DNA of 64,000 nt from Marinibaculum sp040216765. GTDB taxonomy: Bacteria > Pseudomonadota > Alphaproteobacteria > Ferrovibrionales > Ferrovibrionaceae. Positions 1-8,287 of this stretch are shown piece by piece; within the stretch, counting starts at the first letter, position 1; the number at the start of each line of letters is the position of its first letter. The notes beneath the pieces were generated by a model. That model ran no database searches, was not told where the DNA came from, and saw only the letters and a list, made by a program, of their open reading frames with translations. Location of the stretch: NCBI GenBank assembly GCA_040216765.1, contig JAVJON010000061.1, positions 62,001 to 126,000 on the forward strand, in the 5' to 3' direction. The position numbers and the translations under genes are program-made.

Positions 1-1
1 C

Positions 2-601
2 GCCCTGTCCGTGCCGCTGCTGGGCGAGAAAGTCGGCATCTACCGCTGGACCGCGGTGGCGATCGGCTTCTGCGGCGCCGTGGTGGTGGTGCAGCCCTGG
101 TCCGGCGGGCCGCAGGCCGAGACGGGCGGGCCGGTCCCGCTGCTTGCCGCCCTGTCCGCCTTCGGCAGCGCGCTGTGCTATGCCTTCTACCAGATCGCCG
201 GGCGCAAGCTGGCCGCCCACGATCCGCCGGAAACCTCGATCTGCGTCACCGCGATCGTTGCCGTCGCGGTCACCGGGATTGCGAGCTTCTTCTTCGTCGA
301 CTGGGCGCCCGTGCTGACCTGGTGGCACTATGGCATCTTCGCCGCCACCGGACTGTTCGGCGGCTTCGGGCACTATTTCGTGACCCGGGCCCTGGTCTAT
401 GCCCCGGCCTCGGTGCTGTCGCCCTTCGACTATGCCCAGCTGCTGGGCGCCACCCTGCTGGGCTTCTTCGTGTTCGGCGATTTCCCGGACATCTACACCT
501 GGATCGGCGCGGCGATCATCGTCGGCAGCGGGATGTTCATCACCTGGCGGGAATATCGCCTGTCCGTGGCGCGCCGACATGCAGCGGCCGTGCTGGTCTG
601 A
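2..601 (+). CDS. DMT (EamA) family transporter, C-terminal part, 5' end outside window
   Basis: The frame is open from the first bases of the window and ends at a TGA at 599-601, so about 199 C-terminal residues of a larger inner-membrane protein are visible. Alternating hydrophobic helices and the conserved start of the second EamA repeat (LGEKVGIYRWTAVAIGF) mark a 10-helix drug/metabolite-type transporter. It is strongly similar to the complete DMT gene at 1571-2548: LGE(K/R)VGIYRWTAVA, QPW.GGPQA and KLAAHDPPETSI are shared, which indicates a tandem duplication. The substrate cannot be told from sequence. Confidence 0.9.
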   Translation, partial: ALSVPLLGEKVGIYRWTAVAIGFCGAVVVVQPWSGGPQAETGGPVPLLAALSAFGSALCYAFYQIAGRKLAAHDPPETSICVTAIVAVAVTGIASFFFVDWAPVLTWWHYGIFAATGLFGGFGHYFVTRALVYAPASVLSPFDYAQLLGATLLGFFVFGDFPDIYTWIGAAIIVGSGMFITWREYRLSVARRHAAAVLV

Positions 602-665
602 CATCCCGGCTGCGGGGGCCGCCGCGGATCTGTTCACCCGCGCGGCGCTGGGCTAAGACCATGGG

Positions 666-1574
666 ATGGAGATCAGCCACGGCTTCCTGCACCTGGACGA
701 GGTGAAGCTGCATTATGCCCGCTGCGGGGAAGCCGGGCAGCCGCTGATGCTGTTCGTCCATGGCTTCCCGGAATTCTGGTACATGTGGCGCGATCTGCTG
801 ACCGCGTTCGGCCACGACCATCTGGCGGTCGCGCCGGACATGCGGGGCTACAACCTGTCCGACAAGCCGGCGGAGATCACCGCCTATGCGCCGAAGCGCC
901 TGGTCGCCGACCTCGACGGGCTGCGCCGCGGCTTCGGCGCGGAACGCTTCACCCTGGTGGCGCACGATTGGGGCGGCGCGGTGGCCTGGGCCTATGCCAT
1001 CGCCCATCCGGAACGGCTGGACCGGCTGGTGATCATCAACGCCACGCATCCCGCGACCTTCGTGCGGGACCTGCTGCGCCATCGGCCGCAGACCGAGGCC
1101 AGCCAGTACATGCGCCTGTTCCGCGAGCCGGGCGCCGAGGCGAAGCTGTCGGCGGACAATTATGCCTGGATGTGGGACTTCACCTTCCGCCGCCACCACG
1201 AGGCCGGGCTGCTGGGCGACGCGGAGCGCGATGCCTATCTGGCCGCCTGGGCGCAGCCCGGCGCGCTGACCGGCGGGCTGAACTGGTACCGCGCGACCCG
1301 CATGCCCGTGCCCCTGCCGGAGGAGGCGGACCCGCAGGCCCCGCTGCCGCCGATGCCGGATACCGTGGTGCGGGTGCCGACCCTGGTGCTCTGGGGCATG
1401 CAGGACCATGCGCTGCTGCCGGGCCTGCTCGACGGGCTGGAGGACTATGTGCCGGACCTGCAGGTGCAGCGCCTGCCCGAGGCGAGCCACTGGGTGATGC
1501 AGGAACAGCCCGACACCGTCCGCAGGGCGATCCGCGCCTTCATCGACCGGCCGGCCATCGACTCCCCCGCATGA
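666..1574 (+). CDS. alpha/beta hydrolase, epoxide hydrolase / haloacetate dehalogenase type
   Basis: A 302-residue soluble alpha/beta hydrolase. The oxyanion-hole segment HGFPEFW begins at His32, and the nucleophile elbow is HDWGG with Asp101 as nucleophile. Asp247 (in GMQDHALL) is the likely acid and His275 (in ASHWV) the base. An Asp rather than Ser nucleophile points to epoxide hydrolases and haloacetate dehalogenases, which act through an alkyl-enzyme ester. The substrate is unknown. Its stop overlaps the next start as ATGA (1571-1574), so it is probably translationally coupled to the DMT transporter and co-transcribed with trmO. An ATG also lies at 661 in another frame; the 666 start fits the family. 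Confidence 0.88.
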   Translation: MEISHGFLHLDEVKLHYARCGEAGQPLMLFVHGFPEFWYMWRDLLTAFGHDHLAVAPDMRGYNLSDKPAEITAYAPKRLVADLDGLRRGFGAERFTLVAHDWGGAVAWAYAIAHPERLDRLVIINATHPATFVRDLLRHRPQTEASQYMRLFREPGAEAKLSADNYAWMWDFTFRRHHEAGLLGDAERDAYLAAWAQPGALTGGLNWYRATRMPVPLPEEADPQAPLPPMPDTVVRVPTLVLWGMQDHALLPGLLDGLEDYVPDLQVQRLPEASHWVMQEQPDTVRRAIRAFIDRPAIDSPA

Positions 1575-2548
1575 GCGCACCGGACGGTCCGCAGATCGGC
1601 GCCATCGGGGCGGTCGCGCCCGCGGTGGCGAGCCGGCTGGAGGACCGCTTCGCGGTCGGCATCGGCTTCATGCTGCTGGGGGTGCTGAGCTTCCCCCTGA
1701 TGAACGCGTCGGTGAAGTTCCTGACCGGCTTCTATCCCGTCCTGATGATCGTCTGCCTGCGCTATGTCAGCCATTTCCTGTTCACCGCCGCCGCCTTCAC
1801 CCCGCGCTACGGCTGGCGGCTCTACGTGCCGTCGCGGCCCTGGATGCAGCTCGCGCGGTCGCTGCTGCTGCTGACCTCCACCGCCTGCTACTTCTTCGCG
1901 CTCACCGCCCTGCCGCTGACCACCGCGGTGACCATCGGCTTCACCACGCCGCTGATCGTCACCGCCCTGTCGATGCCGCTGCTGGGGGAGAGGGTCGGGA
2001 TCTATCGCTGGACGGCTGTCGCGCTCGGCTTCGCCGGTGCGGTGATCATCCTGCAGCCCTGGGGTGCGGGGCCGCAGGCCGACGCCGACGTGGTCTCGCC
2101 CTACCTGGCGGCCGGCTCGTCGTTCTGCAGCGCCTCGGCCTATGCGTTCTACCAGATCCTCAGCCGCAAGCTCGCCGCCCACGACCCGCCGGAAACCTCG
2201 ATCGTCTTCACCGCCACGGTGGCGGTCGTGATCACCGGCATTGCCGCGCTGTTCGTGGTGGACTGGGTGCCGATCCAGGCCTGGTGGCACCTTCTGCTGT
2301 TCGCGGCGACCGGCTTCATCGGCGGCTTCGCGCATTATTTCGTCACCCGCGCCTTCGTCTATGCGCCGGCCGCCCTGCTGTCGCCGTTCGGCTATGGCCA
2401 GCTGCTCACCGCCACGGCGCTCGGCTATGTCATCTTCGGCGACTTTCCCGATGCCTGGACCTGGCTCGGGGCGGCGATCGTGACCGCCTCCGGCCTGTTC
2501 ATCACCTGGCGCGAATATCTCGCCGCCAGGGCGCGCCGCCAGATATGA
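1571..2548 (+). CDS. DMT (EamA) family transporter
   Basis: A complete 325-residue inner-membrane protein with two EamA repeats (about residues 30-165 and 180-315) and roughly ten hydrophobic helices. The ATG at 1571 overlaps the preceding hydrolase stop by four bases. It is a paralogue of the truncated gene at the left edge of the window, with long near-identical stretches including the LLGERVGIYRWTA and KLAAHDPPETSI segments. The duplicated transporters flank the hydrolase, so import or export of that enzyme's substrate is possible but unproven. The end overlaps trmO by four bases (2545-2548). Confidence 0.9.
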   Translation: MSAPDGPQIGAIGAVAPAVASRLEDRFAVGIGFMLLGVLSFPLMNASVKFLTGFYPVLMIVCLRYVSHFLFTAAAFTPRYGWRLYVPSRPWMQLARSLLLLTSTACYFFALTALPLTTAVTIGFTTPLIVTALSMPLLGERVGIYRWTAVALGFAGAVIILQPWGAGPQADADVVSPYLAAGSSFCSASAYAFYQILSRKLAAHDPPETSIVFTATVAVVITGIAALFVVDWVPIQAWWHLLLFAATGFIGGFAHYFVTRAFVYAPAALLSPFGYGQLLTATALGYVIFGDFPDAWTWLGAAIVTASGLFITWREYLAARARRQI

Positions 2549-3045
2549 GCGGCAAAAAGGTCCGGCCCGGCGACCAGCGCCTGCCGTTCGACCCGGCCGC
2601 GGCAGTCCCGGATGCCGGCCTGGTCTTCATCGGCCGCATCCGCTCGCCCTGGCCCGACCTCGATGCCTGCCCGAAGAACCTGCGCGAAGCGCGCGAGCGC
2701 GGCGGCGGCGGCGCGGTCGAGCTCGACCCGCCCTGGCGGCCCGGCCTGCAGGGGCTGCAGGCCGGCGCCACCCTGCTGCTGCTCTACTGGATGGACCGGG
2801 CGCCCCGCGACCTGATCGTCCAGGCGCCGGCCCACCGCCCGGCGCCGGCCGGCACCTTCGCCCTGCGCAGCCCGGCGCGCCCGAACCCGATCGCCCTGGC
2901 GGCGGTGCGGCTGCTCGACATCGACATGCCGGCCGGACGCCTGCACATCGATGCCATCGACTGCCTCGACGGCACGCCGCTGCTGGACATCAAGCCCTGG
3001 CTGCCGGGCGTCGACCTGCCATCCGGCGCTCAGAGCCCGGCATAG
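2545..3045 (+). CDS. trmO: tRNA (N6-threonylcarbamoyladenosine(37)-N6)-methyltransferase, TrmO/YaeB family
   Basis: A 166-residue protein of the TsaA/YaeB (TrmO) family, which uses SAM to methylate t6A37 in tRNAs that read ACY codons. Visible family features are the early FIGRIRSPW segment, the SPARPNPIALAAVRLL block that carries the conserved Arg-Pro-Asn core, and the C-terminal LDGTPLLDIKPW motif. It starts in a four-base overlap with the DMT stop, which puts it in the same transcript although the function is unrelated. Its 3' end overlaps the convergent serine hydrolase gene by 16 bp. Confidence 0.88.
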   Translation: MSGKKVRPGDQRLPFDPAAAVPDAGLVFIGRIRSPWPDLDACPKNLREARERGGGGAVELDPPWRPGLQGLQAGATLLLLYWMDRAPRDLIVQAPAHRPAPAGTFALRSPARPNPIALAAVRLLDIDMPAGRLHIDAIDCLDGTPLLDIKPWLPGVDLPSGAQSPA

Positions 3046-4178
3046 ACCGCCTTCTCGTAATCCTCGTAGGCGGTCATGAAGCCCGGCTCCACGAAGGGCA
3101 GGGTCTGGGTCATGATCACCGCCGCCAGATCCTTCTTCGGGTCGATCCAGTAATGCGTGTTGCAGACCCCCGCCCAGGCCAGCGAGCCGGCGGAGCGCAT
3201 GGCCGGCGCGTCGTCCTCCAGCCGCATGAAGGCGAAGGCATGGGTCTTCCGCAGGCCCGGAAAGGGTTCGAAATCGGCCGAGACCGGCGGCGCCATGGTG
3301 TTCACTTTCTCCACCTCCAGCGCGCCGATCTGGTTGGCGCACATCTCGGCATGCGCCTGCGGGCTGAGGATCCGCACGCCGTCCAGCTCGCCGCCGTTCA
3401 GCACCATCCGGCAGAAGCGCAGATAGTCCGGCGCAGTGGAGTAGAGGGCATGGCCCATGCCGTAGAATTCCGGCCTGGGCGGCGGCGCCAGCTCGAACGG
3501 CGCGAAGGCGCCGTCCTCGCCGCGTGCCTGCAGGTCCGCCAGCCGGCCCGCCAGCGCACCCTCGCACTCGAAGGCGGTGTCCGACATGCCCAGCGGCTGC
3601 AGGATCTCCTCGGTCACGAAGCGGTCGATCCCGCGGCCGTCGATCGCCTCCACCGCCTGGCACAGCCAGTCGATGCCGATGCCATAGTCCCACTTCGTGC
3701 CGGGGTCGAAGGCCAGCGGGTACATCAGCGCGCCCTTCAGGCCGGACAGGATCGTCGGATGGCCGCTATGTGCCATCCAGCGCCCGATGTCGGCGTTGAA
3801 GAACTCGTAGCAGAAACCGGAGGTATGGGTGGCCAGGTGGCGGATCGTGCAGGTCGTGCGGGGGCTGCGCAGCACCGGCTCCTCGCCGTTCCAGCCGTCC
3901 ACCACCTTGACCTCCTTGAAGGCCGGCAGGATCTCGGCGACGGGCGTATCCATCGACAGCTTGCCGCGGTCGATCAGGATCATCGCGGCCACCGAGCCGA
4001 CCGCCTTGGTCATCGAGAAGATCCGGAACACGGTATCCTCGCCCGCCGCCCGGCCGGCAGCGGCCGTGCCTGCCGCGCCGGCGAAGGTCGTGCCCTTGGC
4101 ATTGCCGGTCATGGCGACCAGGAAGGGTGCGTCGCCGCGGGCGACGGATCGATCGAGCACGGCTTGCAGACTGGACAT
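3030..4178 (-). CDS. serine hydrolase, class C beta-lactamase / esterase fold
   Basis: A 382-residue member of the beta-lactamase (PF00144-type) family, which covers class C beta-lactamases, penicillin-binding protein-like peptidases and EstB-type esterases. The SxxK motif is SMTK, with Ser55 as nucleophile and Lys58 as base. The second motif appears as Tyr-Gly in WDYGIGIDWL rather than a clean Tyr-x-Asn. There is no signal peptide, so a cytoplasmic esterase or peptidase is likelier than an antibiotic-resistance beta-lactamase. It is transcribed alone toward trmO, and the two 3' ends overlap. Confidence 0.82.
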   Translation of the reverse strand: MSSLQAVLDRSVARGDAPFLVAMTGNAKGTTFAGAAGTAAAGRAAGEDTVFRIFSMTKAVGSVAAMILIDRGKLSMDTPVAEILPAFKEVKVVDGWNGEEPVLRSPRTTCTIRHLATHTSGFCYEFFNADIGRWMAHSGHPTILSGLKGALMYPLAFDPGTKWDYGIGIDWLCQAVEAIDGRGIDRFVTEEILQPLGMSDTAFECEGALAGRLADLQARGEDGAFAPFELAPPPRPEFYGMGHALYSTAPDYLRFCRMVLNGGELDGVRILSPQAHAEMCANQIGALEVEKVNTMAPPVSADFEPFPGLRKTHAFAFMRLEDDAPAMRSAGSLAWAGVCNTHYWIDPKKDLAAVIMTQTLPFVEPGFMTAYEDYEKAVYAGL

Positions 4179-4286
4179 CCTGGCTTCCTCCCGGTTTCGT
4201 TGGGCGCCTCTGTTGCGGAGGGCCGGCGGGAAGCTTAGGCGCGCAGCAAGGTTGCGCCAATCGCAAATGCAACAGCCAGGGGCTGT

Positions 4287-4355
4287 CTATTGATCCAGCG
4301 CGATGACCCTGGCACGGCCGGTCGTCGGCTCGCCGGCCCTTGGACGTCTGGCGTC
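4287..4355 (-). pseudogene. degenerate copy of the rnd (RNase D) 3' end
   Basis: Read on the minus strand this stretch ends GRARVIALDQ-stop, which parallels the true RNase D terminus GGARARVIPLEE-stop at 4853. The DNA also aligns: tgatccagcgcgatgaccct (4291-4310) against tcctccagcgggatcacccg (4858-4877), with the TAG stop shared. A second matching patch (gccggcc followed by ttg) lies further into the gene. No coding frame joins it to a complete gene. It lies just downstream of hicA, so hicBA sits between the intact and decayed rnd 3' ends. Its extent beyond about 70 bp is uncertain. Confidence 0.5.
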
Positions 4356-4362
4356 CCGGCCG

Positions 4363-4578
4363 TCACTTCAGATCGTCCGGCCTCAGGCCGGTATGGCGGG
4401 CAATTCTTGCGAGCATGCGAGGGCCAATTTCCTCGCCGTCGTCAAAAGCGAACACCACGTTCGGATGCCCCTCCTTGGCAAGCACGCGATGTGAGCCTCG
4501 CTGACGGTCGATGCGCCAGCCAATGCTCTCGCGTGCAGCAAGGACAAGGCGCGCCTTGCGCGTGCCCCAGGCATTCAT
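4363..4578 (-). CDS. hicA: HicA-type toxin (mRNA interferase)
   Basis: A 71-residue protein matching the HicA double-stranded-RNA-binding fold: Gly-Trp, then RQRGSHRVL with the conserved catalytic His30, then a beta-hairpin and a C-terminal helix ending in IARHTGL. HicA toxins cleave mRNA and tmRNA and are held inactive by HicB. It overlaps hicB by four bases (ATGA at 4575-4578), the normal coupled arrangement in hicB-hicA order. An active toxin is likely because the His and the full length are kept. The conserved Gly-Trp to GSH spacing supports the start. Confidence 0.82.
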   Translation of the reverse strand: MNAWGTRKARLVLAARESIGWRIDRQRGSHRVLAKEGHPNVVFAFDDGEEIGPRMLARIARHTGLRPDDLK

Positions 4579-4775
4579 GCAGCGGAGAAGATGAGCGGCA
4601 GTTCGGGCGTGGGTTCGCCGTGCTCCAGCCGGTCGGCCAATGTGCGGAGCGCAAGCGCTTCGACTTTTGCGATCGCCTCCTCCCGGCTTGTCCCATACGC
4701 CAGAACGCCCGGCAGCACAGGAATCTCAGCTATGAAGCGCCCATCGGCCTCCTGCTCGGTCTCGACCGTCAGCAT
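4575..4775 (-). CDS. hicB: HicB-type antitoxin
   Basis: A 66-residue partial-RNase-H-fold antitoxin. It has the HicB pattern of an acidic N-terminal strand, then DGRFIAEIPVLPGVLAYG, then a helix with EEAIAKVEALALR. No C-terminal DNA-binding domain is visible, so autoregulation may be weak or work through the complex. The ATG at 4775 follows a strong Shine-Dalgarno (GGAGGAGG about 5 bases upstream). Further upstream in-frame starts lack such a site. It precedes and is coupled to hicA and lies just downstream of rnd on the same strand. Confidence 0.82.
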   Translation of the reverse strand: MLTVETEQEADGRFIAEIPVLPGVLAYGTSREEAIAKVEALALRTLADRLEHGEPTPELPLIFSAA

Positions 4776-4852
4776 GTCGCCTCCTCCTCCAGCGGCTGCG
4801 CCGATATGGCTCTCTGCGACAGCCGCCTTGGGCAATGATAGCGGCCGCGTGC

Positions 4853-6019
4853 CTACTCCTCCAGCGGGATCACCCGGGCGCGGGCGCCGCCGACGGCGAG
4901 CGCCAGCTTGCCGGCCTTGAGCGCCAGCGCGGCCTCGCCGAACACCTCGCGCCGCCAGCCCTGCAGCGCGGCGACCTCCTCGCCATCGTCGGCGGCGATC
5001 GCCTCCAGGTCGTCGGAGGTGGCGATCAGCCGCTGCGCCACGTCATGCTCCTCGGCCTTCAGGCGCAGCAGCACCCGCAGCAGTTCCACCAGCGAGGCCG
5101 GCGGCTTGGCCTTGCGCGGGCCGCGGTCCACGGCGGGCCAGTCGGATTTCGGGATCTCCAGCGCGCGCTGGATCGCCTGCATCAGCGCCTTGCCCATCGG
5201 CCCCTGGGCGAAGCCCTTGGGCATGCCGCGGATCCGCATCAGCCCGGCCTCGTCGGTCGGCGGATGGCCGGCGATGTCCAGCATCGCCTCGTCGCGCAGC
5301 AGCCGGTTGCGGGGAATGTCGCGTTCCTGTGCGGCGCGCTCCCGCCAGGCCGCGACCTCGCGCAGCACGACCAGCGCGCGGGGCTTGGCGCCGCGGGTCT
5401 TCACCCGCTGCCAGGCATCCTCCGGCGCCATCGCATAGGTGCGCGGATCGGTCAGGCGGCCCATTTCCTCCGCCAGCCAGGGGGTGCGGCCGTTCGCTTC
5501 CAGCTTCGCCTTCAAGGTCAGGTAGACCTGCCGCAGGTGGGTGACGTCGCTCAGCGCATAGCTGGTCTGGCGTTCCGACAGCGGCCTGCGCGACCAGTCG
5601 GTGAAGCGCGAGGACTTGTCGACCTCGGCGCCGACGGTCTGCGCCACCAGCTTGTCGTAGGCGACCTGGTCGCCGAAGCCGCAGACCATCGCCGCCACCT
5701 GGCTGTCGAAGATCGGCACCGGCAGCCGCCCGCTGCGATGGTAGAAGATCTCCAGGTCCTGCCGCCCGGCATGAACGACCTTCAGGATGCTCTCGTCGTG
5801 CAGCAGCTCGTCCAGCGGCGCCATGTCCAGGCCGGGCGCCAGCGGGTCGATCACGCGGGCATTGTCCGCGCTCTCCCCCGGTCCGGCGACCTGCACCAGG
5901 CAGAGCTGCGGCCAATAGGTGGACTCCCGCATGAACTCGGTGTCCAGGGTGATATAGTCGGCGCCCTGCAGGGTTGCGCAAAAGGCGGCCAGGCTGTCGG
6001 TGTCGGTGATCACGGGCAT
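4853..6019 (-). CDS. rnd: ribonuclease D
   Basis: A 388-residue 3'-to-5' exoribonuclease of the DEDD superfamily, which trims tRNA and other stable RNA 3' ends. Exo I is LDTEF (Asp26, Glu28). Exo II lies in VVHAGRQDLEIF and Exo III in SYALSDVTHL (Tyr-x3-Asp). One or two HRDC-like helical domains fill residues 210-380. The length is normal for the family. The gene is divergent from aspS, with a hairpin-repeat array between them, and is followed by hicBA and a decayed copy of its own 3' end. Confidence 0.93.
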   Translation of the reverse strand: MPVITDTDSLAAFCATLQGADYITLDTEFMRESTYWPQLCLVQVAGPGESADNARVIDPLAPGLDMAPLDELLHDESILKVVHAGRQDLEIFYHRSGRLPVPIFDSQVAAMVCGFGDQVAYDKLVAQTVGAEVDKSSRFTDWSRRPLSERQTSYALSDVTHLRQVYLTLKAKLEANGRTPWLAEEMGRLTDPRTYAMAPEDAWQRVKTRGAKPRALVVLREVAAWRERAAQERDIPRNRLLRDEAMLDIAGHPPTDEAGLMRIRGMPKGFAQGPMGKALMQAIQRALEIPKSDWPAVDRGPRKAKPPASLVELLRVLLRLKAEEHDVAQRLIATSDDLEAIAADDGEEVAALQGWRREVFGEAALALKAGKLALAVGGARARVIPLEE

Positions 6020-6058
6020 GCCGGGTCTTTAGCACGGCTCCGCGGTCAATGCATGATT

Positions 6059-6178
6059 GTCGCGCCGATGCGCGACAGTGTTGGGCATGACCGTCGCGCC
6101 GATGCGCGACAGGGATGGGCACGATCGTCGCGCCGATGCGCGACGGGGGCGGGCATGACCGCCGCGCCGCTGCGCGAG
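6059..6178. repeat. 34-bp tandem repeat, four copies, each with a 7-bp hairpin
   Basis: Units start at 6059, 6093, 6127 and 6161, an exact 34-bp period. The first three share the perfect palindrome GTCGCGC-CGAT-GCGCGAC (7-bp arms, 4-base loop). The fourth has decayed to GCCGCGCCGCTGCGCGAG. Spacers are similar but not identical (variants of GGGCATGAC). The array fills the rnd-aspS divergent intergenic region about 100 bp upstream of the aspS start. It is REP-like or a cluster of protein-binding sites. It is not a CRISPR, because the spacers are about 16 bp and alike. Confidence 0.85.
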
Positions 6179-6281
6179 GGGGCGGGCCGGCAGCGGCGCT
6201 CTGCTTGACTTGGGCCGGGCATCGCTGGCATGTCAGCCGCGCTTCCCCCCCTTCCGCAGGAAACCCCCAAGGCGGCTTTTG

Positions 6282-8096
6282 ATGACCGAGTCCGGCACCA
6301 TGCATCCCTATCGCACCCATAGCTGCGGCGCCCTGCGCCAGGCCGATGTGGGCGCCCGCGTCCGCATCTCGGGCTGGGTGCATCGCAAGCGCGACCACGG
6401 CAACCTGCTGTTCGTCGACCTGCGGGACCATTACGGCATCACGCAATGCGTGATCGAATCCGAGGCGGAGATCTTCCGCCAGCTGGAGACCCTGCGCTCC
6501 GAGAGCGTGCTGCGGATCGACGGCCGGGTGGTGGCGCGCGAGGCGGAGACGGTCAACCCGAACCTGCCGACCGGCGAGGTGGAGATCCGCATCGAGGATA
6601 TGGAGGTGCTGTCGGCCGCCGCCGAGCTGCCGATGCCGGTGTTCGGCGAGCATGACTATCCGGAAGAGATCCGCCTGCGCTACCGCTTCCTGGACCTGCG
6701 GCGGGAGCAGCTGCACCGCAACATCGTGATGCGCTCGAAGATCATTTCCTCCTTGCGGCGGCGGATGACCGACCAGGGCTTCATGGAATTCCAGACGCCG
6801 ATCCTGACCGCCTCCAGCCCGGAGGGCGCGCGCGACTTCCTGGTGCCCAGCCGCCTGCATCCGGGGCAGTTCTATGCCCTGCCGCAGGCGCCGCAGCAGT
6901 TCAAGCAGCTGATCATGGTCGCCGGCTTCGACCGCTATTTCCAGATCGCGCCCTGCTTCCGCGACGAGGATGCCCGCGCCGACCGCAGCCCCGGCGAGTT
7001 CTACCAGCTCGATATCGAGATGAGCTTCGTGGAGCAGGAGGATGTCTTCACCGCCGTGGAGCCGGTGCTGCGCGGGGTGTTCGAGGAATTCGGCCCGGCG
7101 GAGGGGCGCGAGGTGGCGCCCGGCCCGTTCCCGCGCATCCCCTTCGCCGAGGCGATGCTGAAATACGGCTCCGACAAGCCCGACCTGCGCAACCCGATCG
7201 AGATCGCCGATGTCACCGAGGCGTTCCGCGGCTCCGGCTTCGGCATCTTCGCCAGGTCGATCGAGAACGGCGCGGTGGTGCGCGCGATCCCCGCGCCGGG
7301 GGCGGCGGCCAGCCAGGCGCGCAGCTTCTTCGACAAGATGAACGACTGGGCCCGCGCCGAGGGCTGGCCGGGCCTGGGCTATATCCAGATGGTCGATGGC
7401 GGCGGCAAGGGGCCGATCGCCAAGAACCTCGACGATGCCCGCATCGCGCAGATCCGCCAGGCCGCCGGCCTGCAGGACGGCGACGGCGTGTTCTTCGCCT
7501 GCGACAAGCCGCTGAAGGCGGCGAAGCTGGCCGGCCAGGCGCGCAGCAAGGTGGGCGCGGACCTCGGCCTGATCGAGCAGGGCATCTACCGCTTCTGCTG
7601 GATCGTCGACTTCCCGATGTACGAGTATGACGAGAACGAGAAGCAGGTGGTGTTCAGCCACAACCCCTTCTCGATGCCGCAGGGCGGGCTGGAGGCGCTG
7701 CAGGGCAAGGACCCGCTCGACATCCTGGCCTACCAGTACGACATCGTCTGCTACGGCGTGGAGCTGTCCTCCGGCGCGATCCGGAACCATCGTCCCGACA
7801 TCATGCTGGAGGCGTTCCGCATCGCGGGCTATTCCGCGGAGGAGGTCGAGGCCCGCTTCGGCGGCATGCTCAACGCATTCCGCTATGGCGCGCCGCCGCA
7901 TGGCGGGATCGCGCCGGGTGTCGACCGCATCGTCATGCTGATCCTGGACCAGCCGAACATCCGCGAGGTCATCCTGTTCCCGATGAACCAGCAGGCGCAG
8001 GACCTGATGATGCAGGCGCCCAGCGAGGTCGGCGCCCGGCAGCTCCGCGAGCTGCATATCCGGACCGTCCTGCCGGAGTCGAAAAAGGGCGCCTGA
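6282..8096 (+). CDS. aspS: aspartyl-tRNA synthetase, probably non-discriminating
   Basis: A 604-residue class II synthetase: an N-terminal OB-fold anticodon-binding domain (about residues 10-130), the catalytic core with FRDEDARADR (motif 2) and GIAPGVDRIVML (motif 3), and the bacterial GAD insertion in between. It charges tRNA-Asp. His39 in RKRDHGN stands where non-discriminating AspRSs have His and tRNA-Asp-specific enzymes have Leu. With gatCAB in the same window, this suggests it also makes Asp-tRNA-Asn. The ATG at 6282 was chosen; the ATG at 6300 (MHPYRTH) is a close alternative. Confidence 0.95.
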   Translation: MTESGTMHPYRTHSCGALRQADVGARVRISGWVHRKRDHGNLLFVDLRDHYGITQCVIESEAEIFRQLETLRSESVLRIDGRVVAREAETVNPNLPTGEVEIRIEDMEVLSAAAELPMPVFGEHDYPEEIRLRYRFLDLRREQLHRNIVMRSKIISSLRRRMTDQGFMEFQTPILTASSPEGARDFLVPSRLHPGQFYALPQAPQQFKQLIMVAGFDRYFQIAPCFRDEDARADRSPGEFYQLDIEMSFVEQEDVFTAVEPVLRGVFEEFGPAEGREVAPGPFPRIPFAEAMLKYGSDKPDLRNPIEIADVTEAFRGSGFGIFARSIENGAVVRAIPAPGAAASQARSFFDKMNDWARAEGWPGLGYIQMVDGGGKGPIAKNLDDARIAQIRQAAGLQDGDGVFFACDKPLKAAKLAGQARSKVGADLGLIEQGIYRFCWIVDFPMYEYDENEKQVVFSHNPFSMPQGGLEALQGKDPLDILAYQYDIVCYGVELSSGAIRNHRPDIMLEAFRIAGYSAEEVEARFGGMLNAFRYGAPPHGGIAPGVDRIVMLILDQPNIREVILFPMNQQAQDLMMQAPSEVGARQLRELHIRTVLPESKKGA

Positions 8097-8287
8097 CGGG
8101 CGCAGGCGGGGCTGCCGCGGCGCGCTTTTCGCGGGCCGTAAACGCTTGTCCTGCATAATATTTTCTATTGCCGCTCGAAACCTGTTGAATTCATCCATGC
8201 CGGCCCCATTTGATGGCGGCCGCAGACCCGATCGAGGTCGTATCGACGGTCCTCCCGGGTTGGACGCGCGCCTGGAGAAACAACAGA

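Noticed and set aside
6059..6178. CRISPR array
   Set aside because: The spacers are about 16 bp, similar to each other, and there are only four units. No cas genes are nearby.
8140..8175. AT-rich patch with CATAAT as promoter of the KamA operon
   Set aside because: No acceptable -35 element lies at 16-18 bp upstream, so I did not list it, although a promoter somewhere in 8097-8287 is likely.
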